64,000 bases of DNA from Talinum fruticosum (GCA_021018815.1 JAITYX010000065.1:3007501-3071500); one strand, 5' to 3'. Positions 47,056 through 59,529 are shown, counted from the stretch's first letter. The notes: a model not told the origin generated them from the sequence alone. Translations and numbers: made by a program.

Positions 47056-47810
47056 CACTTGGCCCTTAGTTAACCCCTTGTATGTTCTACCCCCTTTTAG
47101 GGTATATGAATGAGTTAAACCTCTTTTACGTCATCCGGATTTGAAGACTTGACTTTTGGTTAACCGCTTGTCTGTTTTACCCCTTTTCGGGTACATGAAC
47201 GGGTTAAACCTTCTTTGCGATATCCAAATTTAAAGAATTGACTTTTGGTTAATCCCTTGCATGTTTTACCCCTTTGGGTACATGAAGGGGTCAAACCTCC
47301 TTTACGTCACGCAAATTTGAAGAATTGACTTTTGGTTAACCCTTTACACGTCTTATCCCCTTGAGGGCACATGAACGGGTTAAACCTTTTTATGTCACAC
47401 ATATTTGAAGACTTGACTTTTGGTTAATTCCTTGCATGTTTTACCCCTTTAGGGTACATGAACGGGTTAAACCTCCTTTACGTCACACAAATTTGATGAC
47501 TTGAATTTTGGTTAACCCTTTACATGTCTTACCCCATTTAGGGTACATGAAAGGGTTAAACCTCCTTTACTTCACGTCTTACCCCCTCTAGGATGCATGA
47601 ATGGGTTAAACCTTCTTTACGCAAATTTAAAAACTTGACTTTTTGGTTAACACCTTGCATATTTTACCCCTTTTAGGGTACATGAATAGGTTAAACCTTA
47701 TTTTGCTTCATCCACATTTAAAGAGTTGACTTTAGGTTAACCCCTTGTATGTTTTTATCCCTTTTAAAGTGCATGAACAGGTTAAACCTCCTTTAATGAC
47801 TAAAGAATCT
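47056..47810. repeat. Tandem array, ~88-bp unit, about 8 copies, each with a dyad
   Basis: The phrase GACTTTTGGTTAA starts at 47151, 47240, 47327, 47415, 47503 (one change), then after an irregular unit 47637 and 47728. Each unit contains GGTTAACCCCTTGCATGT ... TACCCC then GGGTACATGAACGGGTTAAA, which is nearly self-complementary over about 50 bp. The linker carries TTTACGTCA and TTGACTTTTGG. No open frame is maintained. Confidence 0.85.
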
Positions 47811-48557
47811 ATTTGGTGACTTGGGAATCTTTAATTTGAATGACTTGAGAATCTTTTAGACTTACATTTTGTTTTATTTGAGAGTCTTGAATTTAGTTGA
47901 CTTGAAAGTCTTGAATTTATGTGACTTGAGAGTCTTTAATTTGAGTGACTTGAGGGTCCTTTTAGTGACTTGAGAGTCTCTAATTTGAGTGACTTGAGAG
48001 TCTTGCATTTTGATCCCTTAGGATGTTGATAGCATATTTGAAAATTTTGAACTTTGATTGACTTGAAAGTATTCTAAGTGACTTGAATTTGGCGACTTGA
48101 AAGTTTTCTTAGTAACTTGAGAGTTTTGAATTTATGTGACTTGAAAGTCGTGAGTTTATGTGACTTGAAAGTCTTGAATTTGTGTGATTTGAGAGTCTTA
48201 AATTTGTGTGACTTGAGAGTCTTGAGTTTATGTGACTTGAAAGTCTTGAACTTATGAGATTTGAGAGTCTTAAATTTGTGTGACTTGAGAGTCTAGAGTT
48301 TACGTGATTTGAAAGTCTTGAACTTATATGACTTGAGAGTCTTGAACTTATATGACTTGAGAGTCTTGAATTTGTGTTAGTTGACAGTCTTGAGTTTATG
48401 TGATTTAAAAGTCTTGAACTTATGAGATTTGAATGTCTTGAATTTGTGTGGCTTGAGACTCTTGAGTTTACGTTACTTGAGAGTCTTGAATTTATGTGAC
48501 TTGTGAGTCTTTAATTTGAGTGATTTGAAAGTCTTAAATTAAAGTAATTGGAGAGTT
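47811..48557. repeat. Tandem array, 24-bp unit (GACTTGAGAGTCTTGAATTT-type), roughly 28 copies
   Basis: Units read GACTTGARAGTCTTGARTTTATGT with variation, and stop codons occur in most units. The array begins directly after the 88-bp array and ends where the E2 LTR begins at 48558. Confidence 0.85.
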
Positions 48558-49968
48558 TGAAGACTCGTGTATAACTCTTTCTATAGTTTTGAATTCATGT
48601 CATTCTCACATCTTAAGAAGCTCATTTTTATGTTCTCATATTTGTCCGACCTACTCGTAAATCATCCCTTGAGTAAAACGCTTATCTCTAGGTTTTTAAC
48701 CCACTCGGATGCAACTCGGACAGCTTGTCTTGCCTAAATAATTTCACATGCATAACTTATTCCGAGCTTTGACTTATTGCAAAAGTTGAAAAAGAATTAC
48801 AACGTTAATTCAAATTCTAAATCGAGTTTATTAACCGAAATTATTTATTTGACAAACTTGATGCATTGTGTCTATAATTTTAATTCTTCATTCATCTAAA
48901 GGATAGATATAAAATGGATTTAGAACTTATTGAATATTGAACTCAAAAAATTCCATTCATTAAGTTAAGGATAATTAAGTGCTTAATTATTTATTTGACT
49001 AATCTTGGACCATAATATTTTTGTACTTTGAGTACCATCTTGATTTGTTTTTGTAGGATGATTAAACTAATTTAGTCTCATTTTGAAAAGGAAAAGCAAC
49101 CGGCTTCTTACCGTTAAACACCAACAGACAAAAAGTCACTGTTTCGAGACGAGTTAGACGCCGTGTCAAGGTTATTTGTTTCCATTTTCGGTAAACTTCA
49201 ACTTTGAGTCTAACGATTGTTTCCTCCCCATATTTCAGTCACAACTAGTGGGTTGGACTACCTTTTGAGCCAAGGACAGAAGCACAACGTTCATATCTAC
49301 AACGGTTCTTTTTCCGAGGGACTCAAACTATCCGTTACAACAGCTCATCGAAGCATCCCGGTTCGGAATCGGTCACAACGGCTATCTCGCCTTGCTGATT
49401 ATAAATAAAAGCCATCCTACAAGGCTGGAGAGATTACTGGAACCGAACTATAATCTTACTCTCTCAATCTTTTCTAGCTTTCAACTCTATACTTAAGTTT
49501 TTCTCAACTCCCGAGTTGAAACAGAAGAAGTCTTATAATCGGTATTACTCTTACTTACTACATTTCTCTGTAATATCCCTTGACGAACTCTAAGGGTTAA
49601 CTTAACTTAGTTGTCCTTATCTATAAAGGGCAACTAAGTCGGAAGTACTAGGGCAAATAAGGGAACTTCTTTGCTTAGGAAAATTTGTATTGCATTGTCT
49701 AAGGGAGTAATTCTATAAGAGTCGGTCCTTATATTTTGTGGATTCAAAATAGTAAATTTGACTTGGTGTCTAGATTGACACTGTCTCGTGGTTTTCTTCC
49801 CCAGGAGGGTTTCCACGTATTTTATGTGTTTTCACTTTCTAAGTTCATTATAGACTTAGAATCCCTTTTCGAGCTTAATCTTTATAGAAATCTTTTATTC
49901 CGCAAAATTTCCTTCTCACCGTATTCACCCACCGTAGGGCGACTTAGACTCTCAAGAGCAAACTTTCA
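48558..49968 (+). repeat. 5' LTR of E2
   Basis: It starts TGAAGACTCG and ends AAGAGCAAACTTTCA. Its interior is a diverged, inverted match to the E1 LTRs (for example GAGTCTAACGATTGTTTCC). A TATA motif TTATAAATAAAA lies at 49399-49410. The 5 bp before it are GAGTT; the matching 3' duplication is outside the window. Confidence 0.82.
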
Positions 49969-49969
49969 A

Positions 49970-49986
49970 TTCGTATAAGAGCCTAG
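49970..49986 (+). other. E2 primer-binding-site-like sequence
   Basis: TTCGTATAAGAGCC follows the LTR directly and is a mutated form of TGGTATCAGAGCC, the initiator-Met tRNA site of plant copia elements. Confidence 0.6.
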
Positions 49987-50026
49987 CCTTCTCAAAGGAT
50001 CTAATAATCCAAGGTTTAGAGATCAG

Positions 50027-50848
50027 ATGACTCTTAATTATGGAGATTTCGACGAATGAAGATCTTTCACAAGACCACCCAAGTTCAAAGGATTAAACTT
50101 CGCTTCATCGGAAGAAGATCATAGAGTGCTTCATCGAGGACTATGATGAAGATGTCCGGAACATCATCTGCAATAGCAATTATATTTCTACCAAGACAAA
50201 TGGCTCTCGTACAATAGTCAAGGTGAAGTCGAATTCACCGTTGAAGAGAACGAGAAATATAGAAAGAACTTCAAGGTAATGAACACACTGATGTATACTA
50301 TTGACTCAGCTAGAATACAACAGAGTATCTACCTTTGATATTGCCAAGGAATTTTGGGACACACTTGTTTACTACTTATGAAGGTACTAGTCAAGTGAAG
50401 CAAGCTAAGATAAGTCAAGTATCTCCACAAGTATGAGATGTTCAAGATGAAGGATGATGAGAACATAACTTAGATGTACATCCGCTTCACTGAGATTGTC
50501 AACAATCTCATGTCCCTTGGAAGGAAGATATCTTATAAAGAGATTATCATAAAGATTCTGAGGAGTCTACCGAAGAGAAGATGGGGTCCCAAGGTGACTC
50601 GCTATTGAAGAAGCTCATGACCGTACTCCATTGAAGCCGGATGAACTTATTGGGAAACTACTCATCCATGAGTTGCATCTAGAGGAAGAAGAATCCAAGG
50701 TTAGCACCAAAAGAAATATTGCTCTCAAAGCTTCAAAAGAACCTGGTCGTAGTCCGAGCTCCTCGGATTCCGAAAAGACCCCCAAGCTAGAGGATTCAAG
50801 AAAATGACGAAATACAAAAAAAAAGTGGCGGAAGAAGCCTACGAAAGA
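50027..50848 (+). pseudogene. E2 gag, first part, decayed
   Basis: It begins MTLNYGDFDE then a stop, with RPPKFKG matching E1 gag. Further blocks matching UBN2-type copia gag are visible in shifting frames (TFDIAKEFWDT, QYLHKYEMFKMKDDE, RFTEIVNNLMSLGRKI, then HELHLEEEESK). E1 inserted after codons reading KKPTKE. Several frameshifts make it non-functional. Confidence 0.72.
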
Positions 50849-52246
50849 GTGAATGTTTGCTCTTGGAGAGATTAAGTCACCTAAGAGGGGAGGGGGTGAA
50901 AAGGGTGATGGAAGATTTTAAGTAAAATCAAACTTTTTTGCACGTAAGTGAGCAAAAGCGATTCTAAGTCTAGATTGGACTCGTAACGATAGACAAACAG
51001 TAAGTACGTGGAAACCCTCCCGGGGTAGAAAACCGCGGACAGTGCTAATCCAAGCACCAAGTCAAATCCACTAATTGAATCCTCAATTACACAGGATCGA
51101 CTCTAACTAGAATTGCTCCCTAGACAATTCCTTTACAAGTTTTTCTTAGACTCGAAGTTCCCTTATCTCGATCTAGTACTTCCCGACTGAGTTAACCCTT
51201 AGAGTCGGGGACAACTAAGTAAGTGTAAGTATGTGGTTAAAAGATTTTCTTTACAACTCGGAAAGTAAGAATTACAGATTTGGAGTTGTAGGTAGAAGAT
51301 TGAGTAAGAATGCACTGAGTAAGTGTTAAACAATATATTTAGCGAAATCTTCAAGTCTTGCAAAGTGGCTTCTATTTATAAGCACCCGAGCGGAATGACC
51401 GTTGAGTCCGGTTCTAGATTTGTGATCTTCACTAACCATTGTAAAGGCTATTCTAAGTCACTTAGAAAAGATCCGTTAGGATATGAACGTTGTGCAGGGG
51501 CTCTTGGCTCCAAAAGATGGTCCAATCATCTGGTGGTGATTGAGAACCGAGGTGGAAACAATCGTTAGACTCAAAGTTGCGGTTTTCCAGTTTTGAAATC
51601 AAACAACCCTAACATGGTGTCCGAGTCATATCTAGAAATAGTTATTTTACTCGTCTACTGGTGTTTAACGGCTAGAAACCGATTGCTTTTGTACTTCAAA
51701 ATTAGATTAGGCTTGTTTAAACAACCTACAAAATAAAATAAAAGTCGTACTCAAAATATAAAAATACTTTGGTCCAAGATTAGGCACGAGATAATAATTA
51801 AATTAGAGTAATTAAGCACTTAATTATCTTTGGCCTAAAAGAGTGGAATTTTCTGAGTCTAATATCCATTAGCTTCATATTCCATCTTGAGTCAATCCTT
51901 AAATGATCAAGTTAGAAATAATAAAATATCGGGATACATGAACTTGATCCAACAAATAATTCTCCGTGAAAATAGATCGACTTAAAACATAGAATTAACG
52001 TGGTAATTCATTTTAATTTGAAATAAGAAGTCAGTGCTCATAATAAGTGAGTTAGAGAAATTATTTGTTCATGTGATAGTTATGAGTGATGTCCGAGTGA
52101 GTCGAAGCACGGTTATAAGAGATATGCAAGAACGTGCTTTACGAGTGGGTTAGAACAGATGAAAACTTACATAGAAGTTTCTATAAGGCTCGGAATGACT
52201 TAGAAGCAAAACCCAAGAGAGATAGAGAGTTGTACCCGAGTCTTCA
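50849..52246 (-). repeat. 3' LTR of E1 (1398 bp)
   Basis: The plus strand starts TGAATGTTTGCTC and ends GAGTCTTCA, matching 61792-62970 throughout apart from indels and substitutions. TATAAATA lies at 51373-51380 (complement). Confidence 0.88.
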
Positions 52247-52259
52247 ATCTCCCCTTTTT
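52247..52259 (-). other. E1 polypurine tract
   Basis: AAAAAGGGGAGAT on the minus strand lies directly before the 3' LTR, as needed for plus-strand priming. Confidence 0.78.
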
Positions 52260-52759
52260 GATGAAAGACATTCCATACTTAAGATAGAAACTTGTCGGTT
52301 CAATTAGTTAGGTTTTCATAACGAATTGATCGGAGCAAAAAAAAAAAAAAAAAAATTCTCAAGCATAACTTAAGATATTGATAAGTGCAGCTCGGATCAA
52401 AACATAACTCAGAACATGTTTCTTGATATTAATCGAGTAGATATGTTACGGAGTTGAGTATCGTAGCTAAATATGTAACTCGAAAACGGATATGTTAAAG
52501 AGTCAAGTATAAGAGCTATTAGAGTAAAAAAAAAATGTAACTTAGAAATAGATATGCTTAGAAAATAAATTTCATTCATTGCCGAGTTATATATACAAGA
52601 AACAAACAAAAAATAACTAAACTCAGAAAAAGGGAAAAGCTCCCCTAGACCAAACATCTAAAATTTTCTATCTATTTCTCTCCCCTATGCATTTTAGCAA
52701 AATACCAAAAGGAGGGAGGAAAAACCAAGTAATTACAAAAATGATGTTGGACATTTGAG

Positions 52760-54460
52760 TAAAAAAAAATTAAGATTGAGAAGGAGGGGTAGGTTGTCTT
52801 GAGGTTGAGGAGCGAGCAGTGCGCCTTCGCCTATATGCTTGAGTGGAAGTAGTTGAGCGAGGAGGCTGCAGAATTGGTACATCAAGACGTAGGGATGTCC
52901 CGGTTCCGGGAACCAAAGGCATATCGTCCTCGGCTTCTTCTTCTTCCTCAAAGACAGCTGCTAGCTGGGCTTTTGAGGTAGGGGCTTTGACTAACCAAGC
53001 ATTGCTAGTCCGTTCCGAGCCACTCGAGGATGATTAGAAGAGATCAACTCGGGCTCTTTGTTGCCCCGATTCTCAAGTCGAGCAGCTTTCTTCTCCTTTG
53101 TTTTCTTCTTCTTTTTCTCCCTTGTCGCCTTCTCCTTCTTCTTCCTCGGCTTCAGCTTCTTTCTCGCCTCTGCTGCCTTCTCGCCTCAACTGCTTCCTCG
53201 CCTTTAGCCGATGGTGACTTAGCGAGGCTGGAGGACTCCTCGAAGTGTCGGTGGTTTCGAGTCCTCGGTTGCTTTGGACCTACACTCGTGGAGACATCCG
53301 ATCCGATCGTGTTGTTCCTTGATGATCTCCTTGAGCTTAGAAATTAGTTCTTGGTTCTCTCGGAGCCGAGACTGGGCTTGTTTTTGCATCGGAACCAAGG
53401 TTGGAATGATAGTTTTGAAGATTTTAAGAGTTGATTGAAAATTCTTTGTCAAAGAAGCAAATTTGTTAGCTATTTATACAAATAGCTCAACGAAGGAGTA
53501 GGTTGAGAAGCACAAGGTCCAGAGGTAGTAGAGGGACCTCCGAAGTTGTTTAAGTTTGAGGAGGAGGAGGTAACTCGGACACATGAATCCGGACACTAGG
53601 TTTGACTTCCTGGTATCCTAACCTAGTAAGCTCATTCCTGCCCAAACAGACAGACAGGTTCCAAGTAAGCCATGGGGTCGGCGGGAAGAAGGACCTAAAA
53701 TTGCTTGAAAACAGCAATCGAAGTGCCCCAAAAAGGAAAAGGAGCAGATTTCTTAGAACGAGCGAGCACAATTTCCATCCGCTCTAGAGTTGAAGGAAAA
53801 AGGTCTATTTTGTAGCCCTCGAGAATATCATAGTAAAGGGAAGAAAATTCTCATCGGAATGAAGTAAGAAGTCTTGCTTTTGACTTCATCCGAGTCACGT
53901 AAAAATTCTTTCTAGACTCGGGAACCTCTTTAGCAAACTTTTCAAAGAAATTGTTCACGACTTCATTGAAGGGAATCGAGTTAGAGTTTAGAAAAAGAGT
54001 CTTCACATCGAAGAGCTTATACGATAATGCAAGGTTGATCCGAACGGTCTTACCCCGAACAAAAGAGGTAATGACGTCTTCGTTGGCGATCATATGAGAG
54101 TAGAATTCGGACAATAGGTCCGGATAGATGTATTCACAAAAGCAAAGATAGTTATACACACTAGTTTTTGTGATGTGTTTCAACCAGGAGAAGGAGGTGG
54201 AAGGAAAGAATTTGTCGTCTAAAATGAAATGTCGAGCGACAAAGAATTTTGGAGGATATGAGGCGAGTTCTTTTCCCTTACCTTGCAAAATCTCAAACTA
54301 AGTAGACTTAGTTCTAGCCTTCTTAGTGGCTGAACCTCCTTCTTGAGCAAGCACCTCTCTTAGTCGTGTTTGCAAAGAGATTAGAGAGAGAGTGATCAAG
54401 AGGGAATAGAGAATCAAGAGACTTGAGATTCGGAGAGAGAACACGAGTGAGTGAGAGAGA
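52760..54460 (-). pseudogene. Extra ORF region of E1 between RNase H and the 3' LTR
   Basis: The best part (53851-54288) encodes PPKFFVARHFILDDKFFPST, CEYIYPDLLSEFYSHMI, SFVRGKTVRINLALSYKLFD. The pattern PDLxxEFYSxM...VRGKxV resembles, from memory, the plant-transposon-associated N-terminal domain found in many plant repeat proteins. It is not an obvious envelope protein. Upstream in frame, across one TAG, is LAQEGGSATKKARTKST. Downstream, pieces around 53219-53452 are coiled-coil-like (QSRLRENQELISKLKEIIKE). SIRE-type copia elements carry an ORF in this position. Its function is unknown, and a TATA-containing duplicated segment lies just upstream. Confidence 0.6.
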
Positions 54461-54478
54461 GTTTGAGAGCAAGATTGT

Positions 54479-54868
54479 GAGCAATAAGTTGGTAAAGTGA
54501 AGAAAAGAAAGTGAAGCGGTGCTATTTATAACCGAAAAGGTTTCCAACCGTCTTACCGACCCAAATACCAAGCACCGGTTCTCGGACCGTTGTGTCATTC
54601 TCGCATTGTAACGCCTAGTTTTCCAACAACTTTCTTCCAATGGCTAGTTTTTGAGCGAAGAGAGCAAGAATGCGAGCAATAAGTTGGTAAAGTGAAGAAA
54701 AGAAAGTGAAGCGGTGCTATTTACAAGTGAAAAGGTTTCCAACTGTCTTTCGACCCAAATACCAAGCAACGGTTCTCAAACTGTTGTGTCGTTCTGCATC
54801 GTAACGGCTAGTTTTCCAATAGGTTTCTTTCAACGGCTAGTTTCTGCTGACTGTTCGCATGATAAAGA
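54479..54868 (-). promoter_or_regulatory. 195-bp tandem duplication with TATA box upstream of the E1 extra ORF
   Basis: The block starting GAGCAATAAGTTGGTAAAGT on the plus strand occurs at 54479 and 54674. On the minus strand the copy nearer the ORF has GGTTATAAATAGC (TATAAATA at 54523-54530). The other copy has TGTAAATAGC, a damaged TATA. The leader between TATA and ORF is CT-rich on the minus strand. This could be an internal promoter for the extra ORF; no transcript data are available. Confidence 0.5.
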
Positions 54869-55139
54869 GAGAAAGAGAGAGAAGAAAGAGTTTTCGAAAA
54901 CATTTATGAGATTCTGCATTTATCTAGAAATGATCTCGGAATTTTGATATGTATTTTGCTCATAATCCGAGTTTGACTCAGTAAATTTTTGAGTGACTAA
55001 GAACACTCGGAGTATGAATAACTCATAGCTCGGTTTCTCTCCGAGTAAACCGATCCATTTGTTATCTAATCAAAGCATATAACAAATAATCATAAAAGAG
55101 TAAATCATGCAATAAATCTCATAATCATGCATTAATCAT

Positions 55140-55690
55140 ACCAAGTTTATTTCTAATAAAACAAAACTGATCCTCACTAAGAGGCTTAGTGAAAATATTA
55201 GCTAATTGAAACTTAGTAGGAATAAATTCAAGCTTAATATCACCTTTCTCGAATTGTCTCTCGAAAATGATACATGATCTCAATGTGCTTAGTCTTTGAG
55301 TGCTCGAACTAGATTCTTAGTGATGTTAATTACACTTTGATTGTCACACATGATTGGGATGGAAGTGAATGATAATATAAGATCCTTCAAGTGTTGCTTG
55401 ATCCATAGAATCTGAGCACAAGCAAGCTCCAGTTGCAATGTACTTAGCTTCGGCAATTGATGGAGCAACCGAGTTCTCTTTCTTCGAGTGCCAAGACTTG
55501 AGGGATTGACCTAGAAATTGGCATGCTCCTGAAGTGCTCTTTCTATCAACCTTGTATCCAACATAATTAACATCCGAGTATCCAATGAGAGTCGGTTATG
55601 AGTCTTTTGAAAACCATAGACCAAGATTCTAAGTCCCTACAAGATATCTAAAAATTCTCTTCACCGCAGTGAGATGTGATTCTTTTGGAT
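55140..55690 (-). pseudogene. E1 RNase H, decayed
   Basis: The copia-type RNase H is read from SDVNYVGYKVDRKSTSGACQ-like and SIAEAKYIA blocks, ending IFTKPLSEDQFCFIRNKLGM near 55140. These are the usual C-terminal motifs of copia Pol. Stops are present. Confidence 0.8.
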
Positions 55691-56640
55691 TAGCTTGAAA
55701 TCTTGCACAAAGGTAGATACTCGAACATGATATCTGGCCTACTAAATATGAGATAAAGTAGAGATCCAATCATACCTCTGTGGAGTTTATGATCTACAAC
55801 TTTATCTTTCTTGTCCGAATCCAATTTCAAATTGCTACTCATAGGTGTTGCTGCATGCTTCACATCTTGTAGCTTGTATTTCTTCAATAGCTCCTTGGTG
55901 TACTTAGATTGATGGAGATAGATTCCATTCTTATCTTGTTTGATTTGCAGACCTTGAAAGAAATTGAGTTCTCCATAATACTCATTTGGAACTCCTGTCT
56001 CATCAACTCGGAAAACTCTTGGCACGAGTTTCATTGCTCCGAAATGACATCATCAACATATATCCGAATGATAAGAAAGTAATTCCTGTTGGTTTTTATG
56101 AAAAGAGTTTTGTCAATCTGAACTCTTTTGACATCATTTTCAACCAAGAAACTGCTTAGTCTTTCATACCAAGCTCCGGGAGCTTGTTTAAGACCATATA
56201 AAGCCTTTTGCAACTTGAAAACATGATTTGAAAATTCTAAGTTTTCAAATCTAGGGGATTGCTCAACCTATACTTCTTCTTGAATAAAACCATTGAGAAA
56301 TGCACATTTGACATCCATTTGATAAAGCTTAATGTTCATGCTAGATGTAAATGCTAAGAGAATTCCGATTGCCTCAATCCTAACAACAGTGCAAAGGTTT
56401 CCCCACAATCAATTCCTTCCTCTTGGTTATATCCCCGAGCAACTAGTCTAGCCTTATTTCGACTACCAACCCTTCCTCATTCAGTTTGTTCTTGAAAGCC
56501 CATTTGGTTCCTATTATTGGGTGGTCGAAGGTTGTTTGGTTAGAGTCCGGACTTGGTTTCTTTCAAATTGATTAAGCTCTTCTTGCATGGCCTCTACCCA
56601 TTTAGGTTCATTTAGGGCCTCTAGTGCATTTTTTTAGGTT
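55690..56640 (-). pseudogene. E1 reverse transcriptase (RVT_2), decayed
   Basis: Blocks include RNKARLVARGYNQEEGID, QKALYGLKQAPGAWYERLSS, and the catalytic IYVDDV box (about 56035), followed by FFQGLQIKQDKNGIYLHQSK and GSLLYLIFSRPDI. An interruption lies just after the YVDD box, and several others lie upstream. Confidence 0.87.
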
Positions 56641-57033
56641 CCGTTAACAATATGAATGCAGAGAATGCACACATATTATGCAAAGGAGATCGAGTTCTTA
56701 CCCCACTCGTTGATATCGAAAGTACGTTCTCGGGTGGGTGACTAGATGCATATTTAAAAGCTTTACCTATCTTCCGATTTACCAAGTTTGTTGGTTGAAT
56801 AAGCTAATCTTCGGTTGGTTGTTCTTGCTGAGCCTCTATGTTGGCTTGTTCTTCAACATTCTGAGCTGGCTCTTTAACTTGTTCATTCTAAGTCACAACA
56901 TTCCGAGTTGGCTCATTCTGAGTTTCCTTATTCCGAGTTGCCTCGGTTCTTCCGTTTTGACTCTTTCCGAGCTCAACTTCAGCATAATCATCTTCATCTC
57001 TATTAAGCTTGACATCTGAGAATGTGGATTCAC

Positions 57034-57750
57034 TTATCCTGCCAAGATCAATCTCATCAAAGATAACGTGGATACTTTCTTCCACTTTATTAGTTCTTTT
57101 GTTAAACACACGATAAGCTTTACTATGAGATGAGTAACCCGAAATATACCTTCATCCGATATAGCATCAAACTTAGTCGGATGTTCCTTACCACTGTTAT
57201 ACACATAGCATTTACATCCAAATGGTTTGAAGTAGGAGATGTTGGGCTTCTTTCCTTTGTACAACTCATAGGGTGTCTTCTTCAGAATGGGTCCGATGAG
57301 GCATCCGTTGAGTGTATAGTTTGTCTGTGTTGATCGCCTCAATCCGGAAATAGTAAGGTAAATCATTTTCAATCATCATGGTCCTTCCTATTTCTTCAAG
57401 AGTTCTGTTCTTTCTCTCCACTACTCTATTTTGTTGAGGAGTTCTTGGTGAAGAGAAGTTGTGGGAGATGCCATTCTTCTTACAAAAATCAGTAAATTCT
57501 TAGTAGTCGAAGGCCCTTCCATGGTCGGTTTGAATCCTTCGATATGAGTCCGAGACTATTTGAATTTTCCTGCAAATCTTAATGAACTCTTTGAAGACAT
57601 CATTCTTGTTCTTCACAAAACATACCCAAATAAATTGTGAGAAATAATCAACAATGACATGTACATACGATTGACCTCCTAAGCTTTTCACAGGAATTTC
57701 ACCACACAAATCCATGTGAACTAATTCAAGCACTTTGGATAGTTTTAAGT
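57034..57750 (-). pseudogene. E1 integrase, decayed
   Basis: Recognisable rve core: LELVHMDLCGEIPVKSLGGQ (first Asp), IQTDHGRAFDY (second Asp), and VVERKNRTLEEIGRTM near 57390-57430 (Glu), then KTPYELYKGKKPNISYFKPF and GCKCYVYNSG. Stops and frameshifts separate the pieces. Integrase joins the cDNA to host DNA. Confidence 0.85.
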
Positions 57751-59529
57751 GTTTTAAAAGATGATTTGACTTGCTTTTCTTTCGTGCATGCTAAAGGTTT
57801 GCTCTTGGAGAGTATAAATCACCCTAGAGGGGGTGAATAGGGTGATGAGGAAACTTGCTTGAAAATTAAAGCAAATAAGGATCCGATGTGAGTGAGCGGC
57901 AAGGATACACTCGGAAAAGCATAAACTCATAATTCGAGTAAGCGGTGAAGAAACAGATTAAACAAAATTCGAAGCTGTCCGAGTCTAGAATGTACTCGAA
58001 AAGTAATAACTCATAAAGTACGTGGAAACCCTCCTGGGGCGGAAAACCACGGAGTGTGCTAATCCAAGCACGAAGTCGAATCCACTATTTTGAGTCCACA
58101 AAATACAGTGAGACTGACTTAACCTCGAGTTGCTCCCTTAGACAACTCCTTACAAGGTTTTCCTAGACTCGAAATTACCTTATCCGATCTAGTACTTCCT
58201 AACCGAGATCACCCTTACAGTTAGGGACAAGCGAGCTGTGTTAACCCTTACAGCTCAGTCAAGGGACCTTACTTAGAGAGTAAGAAAGAAAGTGTTTATA
58301 ATCGAGAACAAGACCTTACAACTCGGAAAGTTATGAAATACGGAATTGGAGTTGTAAGTAAAAGATTGAGAATGAATACAATGACTTTTGATCAAGTATG
58401 TGTATTAACAATAGATTCGGCAATCTTCAAGTCTTGAAAGTTGGCTTCTATGTATAGATGACCAAGCAGCTTAGCCGTTGTGTCCATCTTCTGACTGGAG
58501 GTCCTTTGTGACCATTGTAAAGGATTTTACGAGTCACTCAGAAAATATCCGCTGAGATATGAACATTGAGCAATGGTTCTTGACTCCTTTGGAAGTCCCA
58601 AAACCACTGGTGGTGTCTTGAAAAATAAGGTGGAAACCACCGTTGAGCTTGGTGTTGTAGATTTCCAGTTTTGGAAACAGACAATCCCGACACGATTGTC
58701 CGGGGCTAGGTCAGAGGTGGAAAAAGCTTTGTCTGTCTGGTGATTTGACGTTTTGAAGCGAGTTACTTTTGTGATTCAAATTTAGGATAGCCTCGTTTGA
58801 ATAACCTATAAAACTAAATCAATTTGGTTCTCAAAGTATAAAATACTTTGGTCCAAGATTAGGCACGAGATAATAATATAATTAAAATAATTAAGTGACT
58901 AATTATGAGTCGGAAAAGAAATGGAATTTTCGAGTCTAATATCCATAAAACTCAAATTCCATCTTAGTCGAGTCTAGAGGACAATCAAGTCGGATAAAGA
59001 ATATCGAGTAAACAGACTTGATTTAGACTAAACACAATTCAAACTAAATATGCTAACTTGGAACAATGTAATTCCTGAACCATGAAGTCGGACTCGAGTT
59101 TAAGCGCCGAAAAGATAGTGTTTGAATATGCGATATATCCGAGTGTTGGGTGACTCGGAACCGAGTGTGAAGAGGCATGTAGAAGTATGCTTTCCGAGTC
59201 AGTCGAGTCAGGCGAAGGCAGCATAATAGATTCTATAACACTCGGAGGAAATGTTATATCACTCGGAAAAGTTTATAAGATACATAGAATCACTTGAAAT
59301 CAAAACCCTATGAGAGAGGAGTTCTTATACCGATTCCTGGATGGAACTCGAAACGTGTAAGTATAAAGTCCGAGTCTTCACATGCTTCATAGATTCTATC
59401 TTTCTTAAATGCACAGTTAGGTAATCCCCTAACCAATCCATGAGATGCAAGTTTCTTGATAGTATGCATACTAATATGACCTAGTCTACGATGCCATGTC
59501 CATGAATCATCATTTAAAGATGCTTTCAA
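57600..59529 (-). pseudogene. E1 GAG-pre-integrase region, split by a solo LTR
   Basis: The part 59381-59529 encodes WTWHRRLGHISMHTIKKLAS then LVRGLPNCAFKKDRIYEAC. The part below 57792 continues ACTKEKQVKSSFKTLK. Removing the solo LTR and one CATGC rejoins the frame exactly within the Glu-Ala-Cys-Thr codons. A frameshift follows before LELVHMDLCG. Confidence 0.85.
57792..59380 (-). mobile_element. Solo LTR nested in E1
   Basis: Flanked by CATGC at 57787-57791 and 59381-59385. The plus strand starts TAAAGGTTTGCTCTTGGAG (TG mutated to TA) and ends CGAGTCTTCA, the same ends as the E1 LTRs. No internal element sequence is present, so unequal or intra-element recombination has removed the rest. 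It belongs to a related but distinct subfamily. Confidence 0.88.

Noticed and set aside
47811..48557. CRISPR-like array
   Set aside because: Units are contiguous without unique spacers, and the DNA is a plant nuclear minisatellite.
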